A stretch of DNA of 64,000 bases from an uncultured Verrucomicrobiota bacterium. GTDB lineage: Bacteria > Verrucomicrobiota > Verrucomicrobiia > Limisphaerales > UBA9464. Of the stretch, positions 51,060-61,912 are shown piece by piece. The stretch's first letter is position 1, and every line of letters begins with the position of its first letter. The position numbers and the translations under genes were made by a program. Where the stretch lies: positions 1 to 64,000 of the forward strand of contig CAIVQH010000013.1 in NCBI GenBank assembly GCA_903907995.1, given 5' to 3'. Below the pieces are notes generated by a model. That model worked only from the letters and a program-made list of their open reading frames with translations, was not told the origin of the DNA and did no database searches.

Positions 51060-54000
51060 ATGATGAGGTCCTTACCCGCTGTTCTCCGGCTGCTGAGCCT
51101 GCTGTTGTCCCTCGGCTGTCTCCAAGCCTCGGATTTTATCGATCCCACCTTCCGGGCCGGCCTGCCACCAATCACACGCGGGCCCGATGGGCCGGTATAC
51201 GCCATGGCCCAGTTCCCCGACGGTCGCATCGTCATTGCCGGCGACTTCGCGCGAGTGAACGGCGTACGGCGCCATGCCATTGCCCGGCTGCGGGTCGATG
51301 GTTCCTTGGACACGACCTTCGACGCCAGCCAGGGCCCGGACAATGACATCACGTCCGTGGTGGCGCTTGCGGATGGCAGTGTGCTCGTGGGCGGCCGCTT
51401 CGGGAACTGGGGCAACGAACTCGCCGGCGACCATGTCGTGCGGCTGAAACCCAACGGCTCCCTGGACCATGACTTTGCTGCCACGGCGGCTTGGGATGGC
51501 GAAGTGGTCCAGCTCGTCCAACGACCGAACGGCACCATCACCGTGCTCGAACGCCGTCTCTCCGGCACCGCCGTACGCTCCCTGCTTGAACGTAGGCGGG
51601 CCGACGGCACCCTCGACGAACAGTTTGCCCCGGCGATTCCCGATTCGGCGGCCTTGAACGCCCTAAGCCCCATGCTCGACGGGGGCCTGCTCGTGGTCGG
51701 CGTCTTTTCCCAGTTTGACAGTTTTGCCGCAACCAATCTGGTGCGCCTGAAGCCCGACGACTCAGTGGATTCCATGTTCGGAGGCGCGGTCGCTGCCCAA
51801 GCGGGGGAACTGTACTGCGTTGATATGGCGAAAGACGGCCGGATCGCGATCGGGGGCAGGACATCAGATCCGTATCCACGGGCTTTTTTGGCGGTACTGC
51901 ACCCGGACGGCCAGCCAGATCCTCAGTTTCCCCCGACCTCCGGCGTCATCTACGATCCGGTCACCAAGGTGTGCTTCGACCAGGCGGGCACGCTGCTGGC
52001 CAGTGATGGTGTGCCCTTTGCCACGGTGGTTTTGTTTTACTACCGCATTTCTCCACAGGGAACTGTGCTGGGCACCCAACCGTTTACCAGCTCCGGCTCG
52101 AATGCGGCTCCTCTTTCCCTGGCGGACGGGACTGTCATCTGGGCGACGGATGGAGTCTACGGCTCTTCCAGTTGGATCCTGCGAACCTTGCCCGATGGGA
52201 CCAGCGATCCGGCCTTCATTTCGGCGGCTCCTCCCGCCGATGGATTTCCCCGGGCCATCCTCAATTTGGCGGCGCTGCCGGGCGGAGATGTCTTTGCCGA
52301 TGGCACCTCGGTTTCTGAAATCTCCAATGGCCGGTTTTTCACGGCCGAGACACTGGTTCACCTGGATGCCGACGGCTCCACGAATACGGCATCAAGCGCC
52401 CAGATTTCAGCCTGGTCGGGCACTGAAAGGATAAACCGCCTCCTCCCCGCTGGTGGACAGAAACTGTATCTGGCCGGCGGCTTCTACGCCGTCAACGGAG
52501 ATGCCCATTTCCCCTTTCTGGCGCGATTAAACGGGGACGGCTCGCTGGACCAGACCTTCCACCCCGGTTTGCCCCTCTTCTTCTCGGGCGGTTTCAGCCA
52601 GTCCCTCGCCACCATTGACCTGCTGGACGACGGCCGCCTCTATGTTGGCGGTCATTACGCCGTCTCGTCTGGGAACAATGTGCTGCTCAACCGCCTCCTG
52701 CCTGACGGTTCACCCGATCCGACGTTCATCCCGCTGCCGTCCACGCACGGGATTCTCGACGAGGCCGTCTCAGTCGATCGCCTCGTGTCGCTGACACCGG
52801 ATCGTGTCCTGTTCTGGGGGCACTTGGAAATGTCGGGAGGGACCACCGAACTGTACTCGTACACCGCCGCCGGCCAAAAAAGTCCCGGCCCGGTTGTGCT
52901 GGGCCCGTCGGGCCTTGCTGACTCCAGCGCCTCAATCTCCCAGATGCTCCGCCTGGCCGAAGGGCGGGTGCTCTTGGCCGGCGCTTTCAGCGGCATCGGC
53001 GGCATCTCCCGCACTAATCTCGCAATCCTCACTCCGGACCTCGCGGTGGACCCGGGTTTCGATGTGGGCACCGGGCCCAATTCATGAATATCCACAGCCA
53101 TCCAGCTCACCGACGGACGCATTTTGGTGGCTGGTGCATTCACCCGTTGGAACGGCAAAGAACACCGCCGGCTCGTGCTCCTGCTGCCGGACGGCCGATT
53201 GGATGAGACCTTCGACGCCGGCACCGGACCAGATGACGAGCCGTACGAACTGGTCGAGCAACCGGACGGACGCGTGCTGATCGGCGGACGCTTCGCCAAT
53301 CTGGATGGGCGCGGCCCGGCCCGGCTCGCCCGGCTGGTGATCTCCCCGTCGGTCCCGCCCATTCCGGCCCATCTCACGCTGCAGCCCCGGACCACGGTCA
53401 GCACCAACCTGACCGCTCCCGTGGTGCTGAAGGCCGCCGCCCAAGGCACCCCGCCCCTGCGCTACCAGTGGTTCCGCGACGGCGTCGCGTTGACCGAAGG
53501 CAGCGGATATTCCGGTGTCACCACTCCCCAACTTTTGATTCAGGGGACCAATCTCATCGTCCCAGCCAGCTATCAGATGGAGGTGGCCAACGACTCCGGC
53601 CGCGAACGCAGCGGTGCCGCCGTCGTCGGCTTCGCGTCGGGCACGATGGATTTCAGTTTCACCACCAATGCCTCCGGGACGCTTCGCGTCCGGGGTAACC
53701 AGGCCACCTTCATCACCGGCCTTACCGCCGATCGCGGACCCGATGACCGCGCCCGACGCGTGCTCATCACCGGCACTTTCACTACCTACGAACAGTCCGC
53801 TACCCCCGGGCTGGTGATGGTCCACCCCGATGGCAGCTTCGACCCGCAGTGGACACCCCCGCCCGGGGTGAGCGGTGCGGACACTCAGGCGGCCGCCTTC
53901 CTGCCGGACGGCCGGCTCATTCTGGCCGGCAAGTTCAGCCGGTCTCGCGGCGCCCCGCGCGACGTCGTGTTGCGGTTGAATGCGGACGGCACGCTCGACA

Positions 54001-55328
54001 GCACGTTCGACCCGGGAGACGCGCTGGCCGTCAAACCGCCCAAGAATTTCGCCATGCTCTCCTCCGCCAGCGCCCTGGCCCTGGATGGCGATGGCCTTTT
54101 CGTGGCAAGCCCCTTCGGCATCTTCCGCCGGCTGAACCAGGACGGGACCACCGACGCCAGTTTTCAGACCACCAACCTGACCTGCCTGGGAACCCTGTCC
54201 GCGCTGGCCGTGGACACCTCGGACACGGGCGGGCTGCTCGTGGGCGGAACCCCCTTTGCCGCCATGCAGACGCGGGGCTCTAAAACCATCTACCAGGGAG
54301 TCGCCCGCTTTTTGCGCAATGGCCTGTTGGACACAAACTACAACGCCCATCCCAAAAATCCGGCATCCGGCGCCTATGGCAGCACCGGCACCCTCCTGCC
54401 GACGGCGGACGGCGGAGCCTTCGTCGCCGGCGATTTCACCCAATTTAATGGAGCTCCCGGCCCCGTGACTCATCTGGATGCGCTTGGGGAGGCCGACACC
54501 AATTTTTCGGCCCACCTCCTCGGAAATGGGCCCCAGCCCTACGTCGGCCGAAAACTGCTGGGCATGACCCCGCTCCCCGAGGGCAATTTCCTGCTGAACT
54601 TCCAACCCCAGACCGGGCTGACCGACTCCATCCTGCGGATGCAACCGGACGGCACCCTGATCCCGAACTCTCACGGTCCAGTCGAGGACTGCCGCCTCAG
54701 TGGTCCCGTCCTTCCGCTCGGCGACGGCAGTTATCTCGTCCCCATCTCGTTCCGAAGCCCGGTCCTGGGTCAGTCAGGTTTCACGATTGGCCGATTTTTT
54801 CTCACACCGCTGGCCCGGCTTCAGGCCACCAACCTTCCACCGGTGCTTGTCCAAGCTCCGCCAGATGTGACCCTCACCAACCGCCCGGCCTACCGCGAAC
54901 CGCTCGTGCTTTCCGCCGTGGTGCAGGCGGGCGGCAGCTTGCAGATCCAATGGCACCGGGAGGGAGTCCTCCTGGCCGATCAGACTAACACCACGCTCTT
55001 CATCGCCGATCCTCAACCAACCGATTCCGGACATTACCGGCTCGATGTGAGCAACTCAGCCGGGTCCGTATTCGCCGAGGCGGATGTGGTCATCCGCGTC
55101 GCACTGCCGTCAGTGCCGGCCCTCAGTGGGGAACGCCGCATGGACGATCCGCAGCACCTCCACCTGCACTTCAGTCCCCAGCCCGGTGTCCAATATCACC
55201 TGGAAAGCACCGCCGACCTGAACACGTGGCAGACGGTCACCGATCCGGCCGTGCGCGTTTCGGATTCGGAATTCGCGCCGACCCTTTCGGACGGAGCCGT
55301 GTTCTTCCGGTTGGTGCAGGGGCTTTGA
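51060..55328 (+). pseudogene. Delta-60-repeat / Ig-domain surface protein interrupted by one TGA
   Basis: One frame of 1,422 codons runs from ATG 51060 to TGA 55326, broken only by an in-frame TGA at 53085-53087. The first part (675 residues) has a signal peptide (PAVLRLLSLLLSLGCLQAS) and delta-60 beta-propeller repeats of the form DGRIVIAGDF. Directly after the stop the next repeat resumes (ISTAIQLTDGRILVAGAFTR). The second part adds further repeats, two Ig-like domains (about 760-850 and 1265-1340 of the whole) and a C-terminal domain (YHLESTADLNTWQTV). It would be an outer-surface protein. The interruption may be a nonsense mutation or a base-calling error; other genes here use TGA as stop. 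Confidence 0.8.
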
Positions 55329-55333
55329 AGTAA

Positions 55334-55359
55334 CGGAGCGCCGGTCTCCGACCCGGCGC
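55334..55359. repeat. Palindromic repeat, intergenic copy
   Basis: The 26 bp contain GCGCCGG and CCGGCGC arms and equal the reverse complement of 31575-31604 within the oxidoreductase gene over their full length. It lies 6 bp after the delta-60 gene, as REP-like elements often do at gene ends. Confidence 0.75.
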
Positions 55360-55408
55360 GGCAAGTCAGCCCGCTCCTATAGGATCAGTGCTCAGCCCCC
55401 TTCGCCAT

Positions 55409-55436
55409 GAAGCCCGCGCTTTGCGGCGCGGGCTTC
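55409..55436. terminator. Bidirectional terminator hairpin
   Basis: A perfect 11-bp stem (gaagcccgcgc / gcgcgggcttc) with a 6-nt loop lies between the convergent delta-60 and aminotransferase genes. Stability and position suit a shared terminator, though no T-run is visible on either side. Confidence 0.6.
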
Positions 55437-55467
55437 GGCGATTGGAGGACGGGCGAGCCGCGCCGTC

Positions 55468-56643
55468 CTACTTCTTCAGCCCGCGCACAAAACGGTCCAT
55501 GCGTTCCAGTCCCTTCTCGATGTTGGCGAGGCTGGTCGCGTAGCTGATGCGGATGTAGTCATCCGCACCGAAGGCGATGCCGGGAACGGCGGCGACCTTT
55601 TCCTGCTCCAGCAGCCGGGCACAGAAGTCGGCGGACTTGAGGCCGGTGCCGGAGATGTTCGGGAAGAGATAGAACGCGCCCTTGCTGTTCACGCAGGTGA
55701 TGCCGGGCATGGCATTGAGCATCTGCCAAGCGCGGGTGCGGCGCTTGGCGTACTCGGCGAGCCACTTCGGCAGGTGGTCCTGCGGGCCGTTGAGCGCGGC
55801 CACGCCGCCCTTCTGGGCGAAGCTGGTCGGGTTGCTCGTGCTATGGCTCTGGACGGCGTCGATGGCCTTGGCGATGGGCTCCGGCGCGGCCAGGAAGCCG
55901 AGCCGCCAGCCGGTCATGCTCCACGCCTTCGCAAAGCCGTGGACGATGATCGTGTGGTCGTAATGGGCCTGGCTGAAGCTGGCGACGCTCTTCACCTGGG
56001 CACCGTCGTAGGTGAGGTGCTCGTAGATCTCGTCGCTCATGATGAGCACGCCCTTCTCCACGCAGATGTCGCCCAGCGCCTTGATCTCGTCTGGCGTGTA
56101 AACGCTGCCGGTCGGGTTGCTGGGCGAGTTGAGGATGAACAGGCGCGTGTTCGGCGTGATGGCGGCGCGCAACTGCTCCGGCGTGACCTTGAACTCGGTC
56201 TTGTCGGTGGTTTCGAGGATGACCGGCCTAGCGCCCGCGAGCTTCACCATCTCCGGATAGCTGAGCCAATAGGGCGCAGGGATAATGACCTCGTCGCCCT
56301 CCTCACAGGTGGCGAGGATGACGTTGTAGCACGAGTGCTTGCCGCCGTTGCTGACGATGATCTGCGAGGGCTTGTAGATCAGCCCGTTCTCGCGCTTGAA
56401 CTTGGCGGCAATGGCCTCGCGCAGCTCGGGAATGCCGCTGCTGGGGGTGTACTTGGTGAAGCCGTCGGCCAGGCCCTTGATGGCGGCCATCTTGATGTGG
56501 TCCGGCGTGTCGAAATCGGGCTCCCCCGCGCCGAAGCCCACGACATCATCGCCCGCGGCCTTCATGGCTTTGGCCTTCGAGTCGATGGCAAGCGTCAGTG
56601 AGGGCGACAGGGTGGCGGCACGGCGTGATATTTTGTAGTTCAT
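55468..56643 (-). CDS. aspC: Aspartate/aromatic aminotransferase (class I, PLP)
   Basis: A 391-residue PLP enzyme of aminotransferase class I (1-gamma, aspartate type). FGAGEPDFDTPDHIK near 37 and KYTPSSGIPELREAIA near 64 bind substrate; NSPSNPTGSVYTPDE near 172 binds the cofactor; K239 in GFAKAWSMTGWRLGF is the Schiff-base lysine; YIRISYA near the end carries the carboxylate-binding arginine. It moves the amino group between aspartate and 2-oxoglutarate and possibly prephenate. Length and start fit the family. Stands alone, convergent with the surface-protein gene. Confidence 0.93.
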   Translation of the reverse strand: MNYKISRRAATLSPSLTLAIDSKAKAMKAAGDDVVGFGAGEPDFDTPDHIKMAAIKGLADGFTKYTPSSGIPELREAIAAKFKRENGLIYKPSQIIVSNGGKHSCYNVILATCEEGDEVIIPAPYWLSYPEMVKLAGARPVILETTDKTEFKVTPEQLRAAITPNTRLFILNSPSNPTGSVYTPDEIKALGDICVEKGVLIMSDEIYEHLTYDGAQVKSVASFSQAHYDHTIIVHGFAKAWSMTGWRLGFLAAPEPIAKAIDAVQSHSTSNPTSFAQKGGVAALNGPQDHLPKWLAEYAKRRTRAWQMLNAMPGITCVNSKGAFYLFPNISGTGLKSADFCARLLEQEKVAAVPGIAFGADDYIRISYATSLANIEKGLERMDRFVRGLKK

Positions 56644-56847
56644 TGCGAAACGGCGCGGAGATTGGCGACGCGCAGCCCGGTGGCAAGTGTAAGTTCAACC
56701 GACGGCGTATGAAGGATGAATCAGGAATGATGGACGAAGCAGGAGGAGACACTCCACGGAACCATGGGAGCGCCCGGTTCCACCCGCGCCCCCCATTGTT
56801 CTCCGCCGAGCCCATTGAAAATCCAGGCTTCCACGGCACGACGGAAT

Positions 56848-58233
56848 TTAAGGCACGGGTGGAACTGCGCCCTCCCGAGGCGGGTACTGTTCCGGCCGGC
56901 GGCGGGGACGGAAGGCAATCCATAGCACGACCACTGCCAGCGCGATCCGCGCGGCGGCCCAGACCCAGTCCAGTCCCCGGCGGGGCGGGTTCACTGGGCG
57001 CAAAGCATGCTCAAAGGCCCAATCGCCCACTTTCTTGCCCAGCGCCTGCCCATCCAGATCGGCGGAGGCAAAGTGGATGCCGCCCCAGATGCGGCTCCGG
57101 CCAATCTCCGTCACCACGCTGCTCAGGGAAGTGTAGCTGCGGGTCACCCCCGGCACCGTGTCACTGCTGATGCTGAAGGCCAGGTCGTCGCGACCGAACC
57201 ACCGGCGCAACACCTCCGCACCCGCCGCCGTGTAGGTGCTGTGGCCGCTCACGTAATCCGGAAACGCCGGCGCGGGCAGCAGCGATTCCCAGTTGGGATC
57301 GGGTTCCGTCCGGGGATTGCCATTGTCCGCGCGGATGGCCGCCGTGACCGGCCGCCAGAAATTGTAGGCGTACTTCGTGTCCCAGCAGGCGATGCCGGCA
57401 TCCGAAAGGGCGATGTGAACCAGCGCCAGCAGGTGCGCCTTGTCGGGCAGGCTGAGCCGGTTGCTCTGCGCGAGGGCCAGGGTGATCTGCGTCCAATGGC
57501 CCGGCGGTGTCACCGTGCCGGAAAAATCGCTCCAAAACCGCGCGGCCAGGGTCTGGTCGGCGGTGCGGGTGGTGCTGTTTTTCGCCCCGATGCTCTTCAC
57601 CTCGTTGTAATCGGCCACGTAGCGGTCGCTCGTCAGCGCCGGCGGACCGGGCGGACGGAACTGGCTGGCGTTCGTCAGCGCGAACGGCTTCACCAGCCCC
57701 CAGTGCGGCAAGTCGGGCGGGCGAAACCACGGGGGCGTGCGGCGCCAGGCACCGGGGGTGTTCGTCGGGATGTAGGGCACCTGCGTGTTGCTGCCGTCGG
57801 CGGCCCGCGCCTCGACGATGGCGTCGGCGCTGGCGAACCCGAGCTGAAACCCGGCCGTCCGGGCGGCGGTGTCGGGCAGATTGGTCTGCGTGGCCGTCCA
57901 GAGCGCCTCAAAGTCCGCCCGCCGCGACGGAAACAGCACGAGCGCGGTGCGGTAGGCCGCCGCCGCCACGGCCGCCTCCACATTGGCATCCGGGCTGGCG
58001 TTGGTCGGGACGAAGAGATAGGGCCGCCAGCGGTGCTGGATGGCATTCACCGCGTCCGCGACGGCGATGCTGTAGATGGCCATGCTGCGCGCGCCCAGCG
58101 GCGGCGTGTTGTTCTCGGCTTTCAGCGCGCGCAAATAAGCGGCGGACCAGTCGTCCAAGGCATCGGCCCCGGCCGAAAAAACAAGGCCCGCCGCGAAGAG
58201 TGCCGCAGCGAGCCATTGGAAGGGCGATTTCAC
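56848..58233 (-). CDS. Vanadium haloperoxidase / PAP2-type membrane-anchored protein
   Basis: An approximately 461-residue exported protein. GTG 58233 is preferred as start because it opens the signal peptide (KSPFQWLAAALFAAGLVFSA); a GTG 39 nt upstream is possible. The vanadate/phosphate-binding motifs are in order: AYNFWRPVTAAIRAD near 305, FPDYVSGHSTYTAAGAE near 340 with SGH, and SRIWGGIHFASADLDGQALG near 395 with R and H. These define vanadium-dependent haloperoxidases and PAP2 acid phosphatases. A C-terminal membrane helix (ARIALAVVVLWIAF) anchors it. Halide oxidation or phosphate-ester hydrolysis cannot be told apart here. Confidence 0.82.
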   Translation of the reverse strand: MKSPFQWLAAALFAAGLVFSAGADALDDWSAAYLRALKAENNTPPLGARSMAIYSIAVADAVNAIQHRWRPYLFVPTNASPDANVEAAVAAAAYRTALVLFPSRRADFEALWTATQTNLPDTAARTAGFQLGFASADAIVEARAADGSNTQVPYIPTNTPGAWRRTPPWFRPPDLPHWGLVKPFALTNASQFRPPGPPALTSDRYVADYNEVKSIGAKNSTTRTADQTLAARFWSDFSGTVTPPGHWTQITLALAQSNRLSLPDKAHLLALVHIALSDAGIACWDTKYAYNFWRPVTAAIRADNGNPRTEPDPNWESLLPAPAFPDYVSGHSTYTAAGAEVLRRWFGRDDLAFSISSDTVPGVTRSYTSLSSVVTEIGRSRIWGGIHFASADLDGQALGKKVGDWAFEHALRPVNPPRRGLDWVWAAARIALAVVVLWIAFRPRRRPEQYPPREGAVPPVP

Positions 58234-58289
58234 ACCGCGAGCAAAACGAAGCGACTCGCCCGCGGCAAGCACGATGCCGCAAACCGCAG

Positions 58290-58528
58290 CGGTCCAACTG
58301 GCTGTCGAGCAGCGTGGCGCTGATCGAATGGGGGTTGAACGGGTCGGTGCCCAGGAGCATTTCCTGGGAATTGGTCAGGCCATCATTGTCCCAATCCTCC
58401 TGGCCGTCCGGAATGCCATTGTGATTCTGGTCGGCGCTGAAGCGGTCGAGGCCATGGCGGAGTTCGAACTCATCCGTCAGGCCGTCCGAATCGCAGTCGA
58501 GGCCGGCGAAACGGCCTTCCGGTCGCAA
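58290..58528 (-). pseudogene. Thrombospondin type 3 repeat fragment
   Basis: This stretch codes for calcium-binding TSP3-type repeats: DCDSDGLTDEFELRHGLDRF, DQNHNGIPDGQEDWDNDGLT and MLLGTDPFNPHS. Such repeats normally connect to a C-terminal fibronectin-like domain, and a signal peptide precedes them; neither is present, and the frame runs on into the haloperoxidase gene in another frame. It is probably a remnant of a surface-protein gene. The rest of 58234-58625 holds no supported gene. Confidence 0.55.
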
Positions 58529-58625
58529 TCCAATCCACCCCGTTCCAGCCGATTGCGCTGAAGTCCCGGCACAGCAACGCCTTAGTCGGTCGCAGACGGA
58601 CCGATTACTATAAGACCACCAACGC

Positions 58626-59114
58626 CTAAGCCGCCGTTTTGCCGGCCGGCGCCTCGGCTTTCAGATGGGTGAAGTTGCCCTGTTCGCAGCAGGCCACGAA
58701 GTTTTCTGTCACCGTCTTCAGCTCCTCCCAGCGCTTGCGGATGTCCCTGGCCTCGGTGGCGTTGATCTGGTTGTCGGCCGCCGCCACGGCGATCACCGAC
58801 AGCAGGTCGGCGAACTCCTGCACGATCTCGTTGGTCGCCGGGATGAGAAACTCCGGGTGAGCGAGATGGGTCTTGGGATTCTTGATGAAAAAGCCGCCGG
58901 CGCGCTGGCAGATCCAGTGGACGATGCGCGGATCTTTCGTGCACTGGATCAGCTGATCCACGCGGTCGAGGGGGTTGGTACCGCCTGTGCCCAGTTCCTC
59001 GTTCGGCGTCTCGGCCCACTTGTAGATGAGCGAGAGGGACAGGTTGAGGTCGGCCGCGATCTGTTTCGCGCTGGTGGTCTGAAGCACTTCGCGTAGGACT
59101 TCGTGGGACTGCAT
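58626..59114 (-). CDS. Phage CII-like regulatory protein
   Basis: A 162-residue protein. The first 35 residues, SHEVLREVLQTTSAKQIAAD then LSLSLIYKWAE, form a helix-turn-helix seen in phage CP76/CII-type regulators (PF06892). The middle and C-terminal parts are helical (VQEFADLLSVIAVAAADNQI, EARDIRKRWEELKTVTENF), probably for multimerisation. In phages such proteins activate lysogeny genes. No other phage gene is near, so it is an orphan that may have been adopted by the host. It is divergent from the phosphoesterase gene. Confidence 0.65.
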   Translation of the reverse strand: MQSHEVLREVLQTTSAKQIAADLNLSLSLIYKWAETPNEELGTGGTNPLDRVDQLIQCTKDPRIVHWICQRAGGFFIKNPKTHLAHPEFLIPATNEIVQEFADLLSVIAVAAADNQINATEARDIRKRWEELKTVTENFVACCEQGNFTHLKAEAPAGKTAA

Positions 59115-59269
59115 GGCGCGGTTCTAGCGTCCCCGCCTCCCGAAGGGAAAGGATGAAGTAGGAAGGATGAATGATGAAGCGGCGAGCGCGGAGTGCGGAG
59201 TACGGCGAGGCACAAGTTGTCACCGAGGCTTTCTTTGCGCTCCGTGACCGGCGCTGGCATAACGCGCAC

Positions 59270-61840
59270 ATGTTACACCGTGCCCTGCTCCTCCTTGCGC
59301 TCTGCGGCTGGCCCCTGCTGGCGAAACCCGGCGGTACGGCGGTCGCGCCAATGCTGCCCGGGGCCAAGGTGGACGGTTCGGTGCTGCTGCCAAACCAGTG
59401 GTCGCTGCGACCCGTTGGCAAGCAGGTCGTGCTGGGAGATTTCCCGGTCAACATAGCGGTGCATCCCTCCGGAAAATTCTGCGTCGTGCTGCATTCTGGC
59501 TACGGCACGCACGAGCTGACCGTCGTCGCGCTGCCGGCCGGCAAGGTGGTTTCCCGCGCCGAGATCGCCGAGTCCTTCTACGGCCTCGCCTTCTCCCCTG
59601 ATGGCTCGCACGTGTATTGCAGCGGTGCGGGCGATGAGGTGATCCACGCGTTCAGCTTCAAGGACGGTTACCTCGCCGATCCGCAGGACATCCGGCTGCG
59701 GGCGGTGACGGAGCGTGGCGTCCCCGGCGGTCTCTCGCTCAGCGCCGATGGCCGGCGGATCTTTGTGGCAAACGTGTTCGGCCAGGATGTCATCGCCGCC
59801 GATCTGGAGCGCCGCCAGCCGACCGGCCTGTTTCCCCTGCGGCTGGGTATGCCCGCAGTGGATCTGAGCCAGACGAAGCTTCCCGACGACCTCGATTCCG
59901 CCGCGGCCGTGAAGCGTGAAATGGCGCAGAAGGACACCCTTCCGTCCGATGCGCCGTTTCCTTATTCGTGCGTGTACGACGAGGCCCGTGGTCGCCTCTA
60001 CGTCAGCCTCTGGGCTCTCGCCGAAGTAGCCGTGCTGGACGCAAAGACGGGGACGGTGCAGGCCCGCTGGAAAACGGAGGAGCATCCGTGCGAAATGCTG
60101 CTCTCCCAGTCGGGCAAAATTCTCTACGTCGCCAACGCCGCCCGCAATTCCGTCTCCATCATTGACGTCGAAGCCAGTCGCACCCTGGAAACGCTGACCG
60201 CTTCGATGTCTGCCGATGCCCTGCCCGGTTCGACACCCAATTCGCTCGCGCTCACCCCGGATGGCGAATTCCTGTTTGTCGCCAACGCGGGGAACAACAA
60301 CGTCGCGGTATTCGACGTGGAAACCCCCGGCAAGAGCCGCTCGCTGGGGTTCATCCCGGTCGGCTGGTATCCCACCTCGGTGCGCGTCACCCCCGATGGC
60401 AAGAACCTGCTCGTGGCCAATGGCAAGGGCCTGCTCTCGCACGCCAACCGCAACGGCCCGCAACCCGGCCGTGAACCGGCCTCCAACGTCCGCGAATACA
60501 TCGGCAGCCTCTTTGCGGGCACCCTCAGCATCATTCCGCTGCCAAAGAAAGGCGCTGAATTCGAGGCGAAGATGCGTGAGTTCACGGCGCGCGCCTTCAA
60601 GTGCAGCCCGCCGGTCGCCGCCGCGCCGGTAACCAGGCCCGGACGCGAGAACCCCATCCCCGCGCGGGTCGGTGGCAAGAGCCCGATCCGCTATGTGATC
60701 TACGTGATCAAGGAGAACCGGACCTACGACCAGGTGCTGGGCGACGTGACCGGGGGCAATGGCGATCCGTCACTGTGCCTCTTCGACGAGAGCATCACGC
60801 CGAACCACCACGCCCTCGCACGTGAGTTTGTGCTGCTCGACAACTTCTACGTGGACAGCGAGGTCAGCGCCGACGGTCACGAATGGAGCGTTGGAGGTTA
60901 TGCGACCGATTTCGTGGAGAAGACCTGGCCGCTCAACTACGGCCACGGTGCCAGGGGCAAGATCCCCTACCCCAGCGAAGGCACCCTGCCAGTCGCCTAC
61001 CCCGCCAGCGGCTACCTCTGGGACCGCGCGCGGCAGGCGGGCGTGAGCTTCCGCAGCTATGGTGAATTCTGCGTGGTGGGCACGGCCACCAATGAACCGT
61101 CGCACACCCGCATCGCCTCGCTCGAAGGCCACTTCGATCCCGGCTATCGCCCGTGGGACCTGACCTACCCCGACGTGAAGCGGGCGGAGCATTTTGCCGA
61201 GGAGCTGAAACGCTTCGAGCGCGAGGGTGATATGCCCCGACTGCAAATCATGCGCCTGCCCAATGACCACACCTACGGCACGTCGCTCGGCAAGCTCACC
61301 CCGCGCGCAATGGTCGCTGACAACGATCTAGCGCTGGGCCGGCTCGTCGAGGCGGTGTCGCACTCGAAGTTCTGGCCGCAGACCGCCATCTTCGTGCTGG
61401 AGGACGATGCGCAGAACGGTCCGGACCACGTGGACGCCCACCGCTCCATCGCCTTCGTGATCAGCCCCTACGTCAAACGGCATTCCCGCGACTCGGCGAT
61501 GTATTCCACCTGCTCGATGCTGCACACGATGGAGCTCATCCTCGGCCTGAAGCCCATGACGCAGTTCGACGAGGCCGCCGCGCCCATGTTTGGGTCGTTC
61601 CAGGCGCGGCCCGATCTGCAGCCGTTCCGCGCCCTGCCGGTGACGGTTGACCGCAACGAAAAGAACATCGCCTCCGCCTGGGGCAGCGAGGATTCCGACG
61701 AGATGGACTTCAGCAAGGAAGACGCGGTGGATGACCTGCTGCTCAACCGCGTGATCTGGCACGCCATGAAGGGGCCCGACCAGCCCATGCCCAGCCCCGT
61801 GCGCGCCGCCTTCGTGCTCGGCGGCGGCGACGACGATTGA
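59270..61840 (+). CDS. YncE-like beta-propeller / phosphoesterase
   Basis: An 856-residue exported protein starting at ATG 59270 with signal HRALLLLALCGWPLLAKPGG. Residues about 50-430 form a YncE/NHL-like beta-propeller (NIAVHPSGKFCVVLHSG, GLAFSPDGSHVYCSG, PNSLALTPDGEFLFVAN). Residues about 480-820 form a phosphoesterase/alkaline-phosphatase-like domain (PF04185): IRYVIYVIKENRTYDQVLGD carries the metal-binding E-N-R-T-Y-D, TPNHHALAREFVLLDNFYVD the next block, and TAIFVLEDDAQNGPDHVDAH the metal-binding D. It probably cleaves phosphate esters outside the cell. Monocistronic. Confidence 0.82.
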   Translation: MLHRALLLLALCGWPLLAKPGGTAVAPMLPGAKVDGSVLLPNQWSLRPVGKQVVLGDFPVNIAVHPSGKFCVVLHSGYGTHELTVVALPAGKVVSRAEIAESFYGLAFSPDGSHVYCSGAGDEVIHAFSFKDGYLADPQDIRLRAVTERGVPGGLSLSADGRRIFVANVFGQDVIAADLERRQPTGLFPLRLGMPAVDLSQTKLPDDLDSAAAVKREMAQKDTLPSDAPFPYSCVYDEARGRLYVSLWALAEVAVLDAKTGTVQARWKTEEHPCEMLLSQSGKILYVANAARNSVSIIDVEASRTLETLTASMSADALPGSTPNSLALTPDGEFLFVANAGNNNVAVFDVETPGKSRSLGFIPVGWYPTSVRVTPDGKNLLVANGKGLLSHANRNGPQPGREPASNVREYIGSLFAGTLSIIPLPKKGAEFEAKMREFTARAFKCSPPVAAAPVTRPGRENPIPARVGGKSPIRYVIYVIKENRTYDQVLGDVTGGNGDPSLCLFDESITPNHHALAREFVLLDNFYVDSEVSADGHEWSVGGYATDFVEKTWPLNYGHGARGKIPYPSEGTLPVAYPASGYLWDRARQAGVSFRSYGEFCVVGTATNEPSHTRIASLEGHFDPGYRPWDLTYPDVKRAEHFAEELKRFEREGDMPRLQIMRLPNDHTYGTSLGKLTPRAMVADNDLALGRLVEAVSHSKFWPQTAIFVLEDDAQNGPDHVDAHRSIAFVISPYVKRHSRDSAMYSTCSMLHTMELILGLKPMTQFDEAAAPMFGSFQARPDLQPFRALPVTVDRNEKNIASAWGSEDSDEMDFSKEDAVDDLLLNRVIWHAMKGPDQPMPSPVRAAFVLGGGDDD

Positions 61841-61912
61841 AGCCTCCCGCTGATGTCGGGCCAGTTCCAGGCTCAAACATCACCCCGTGCAGGCGGGATG
61901 AATCGTCGTCAA

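Noticed and set aside
53085-53087. Recoded TGA (selenocysteine or glycine code)
   Set aside because: No SECIS-like hairpin was recognised just after it, and many genes in the window end at TGA, so a nonsense mutation or sequencing error is simpler.
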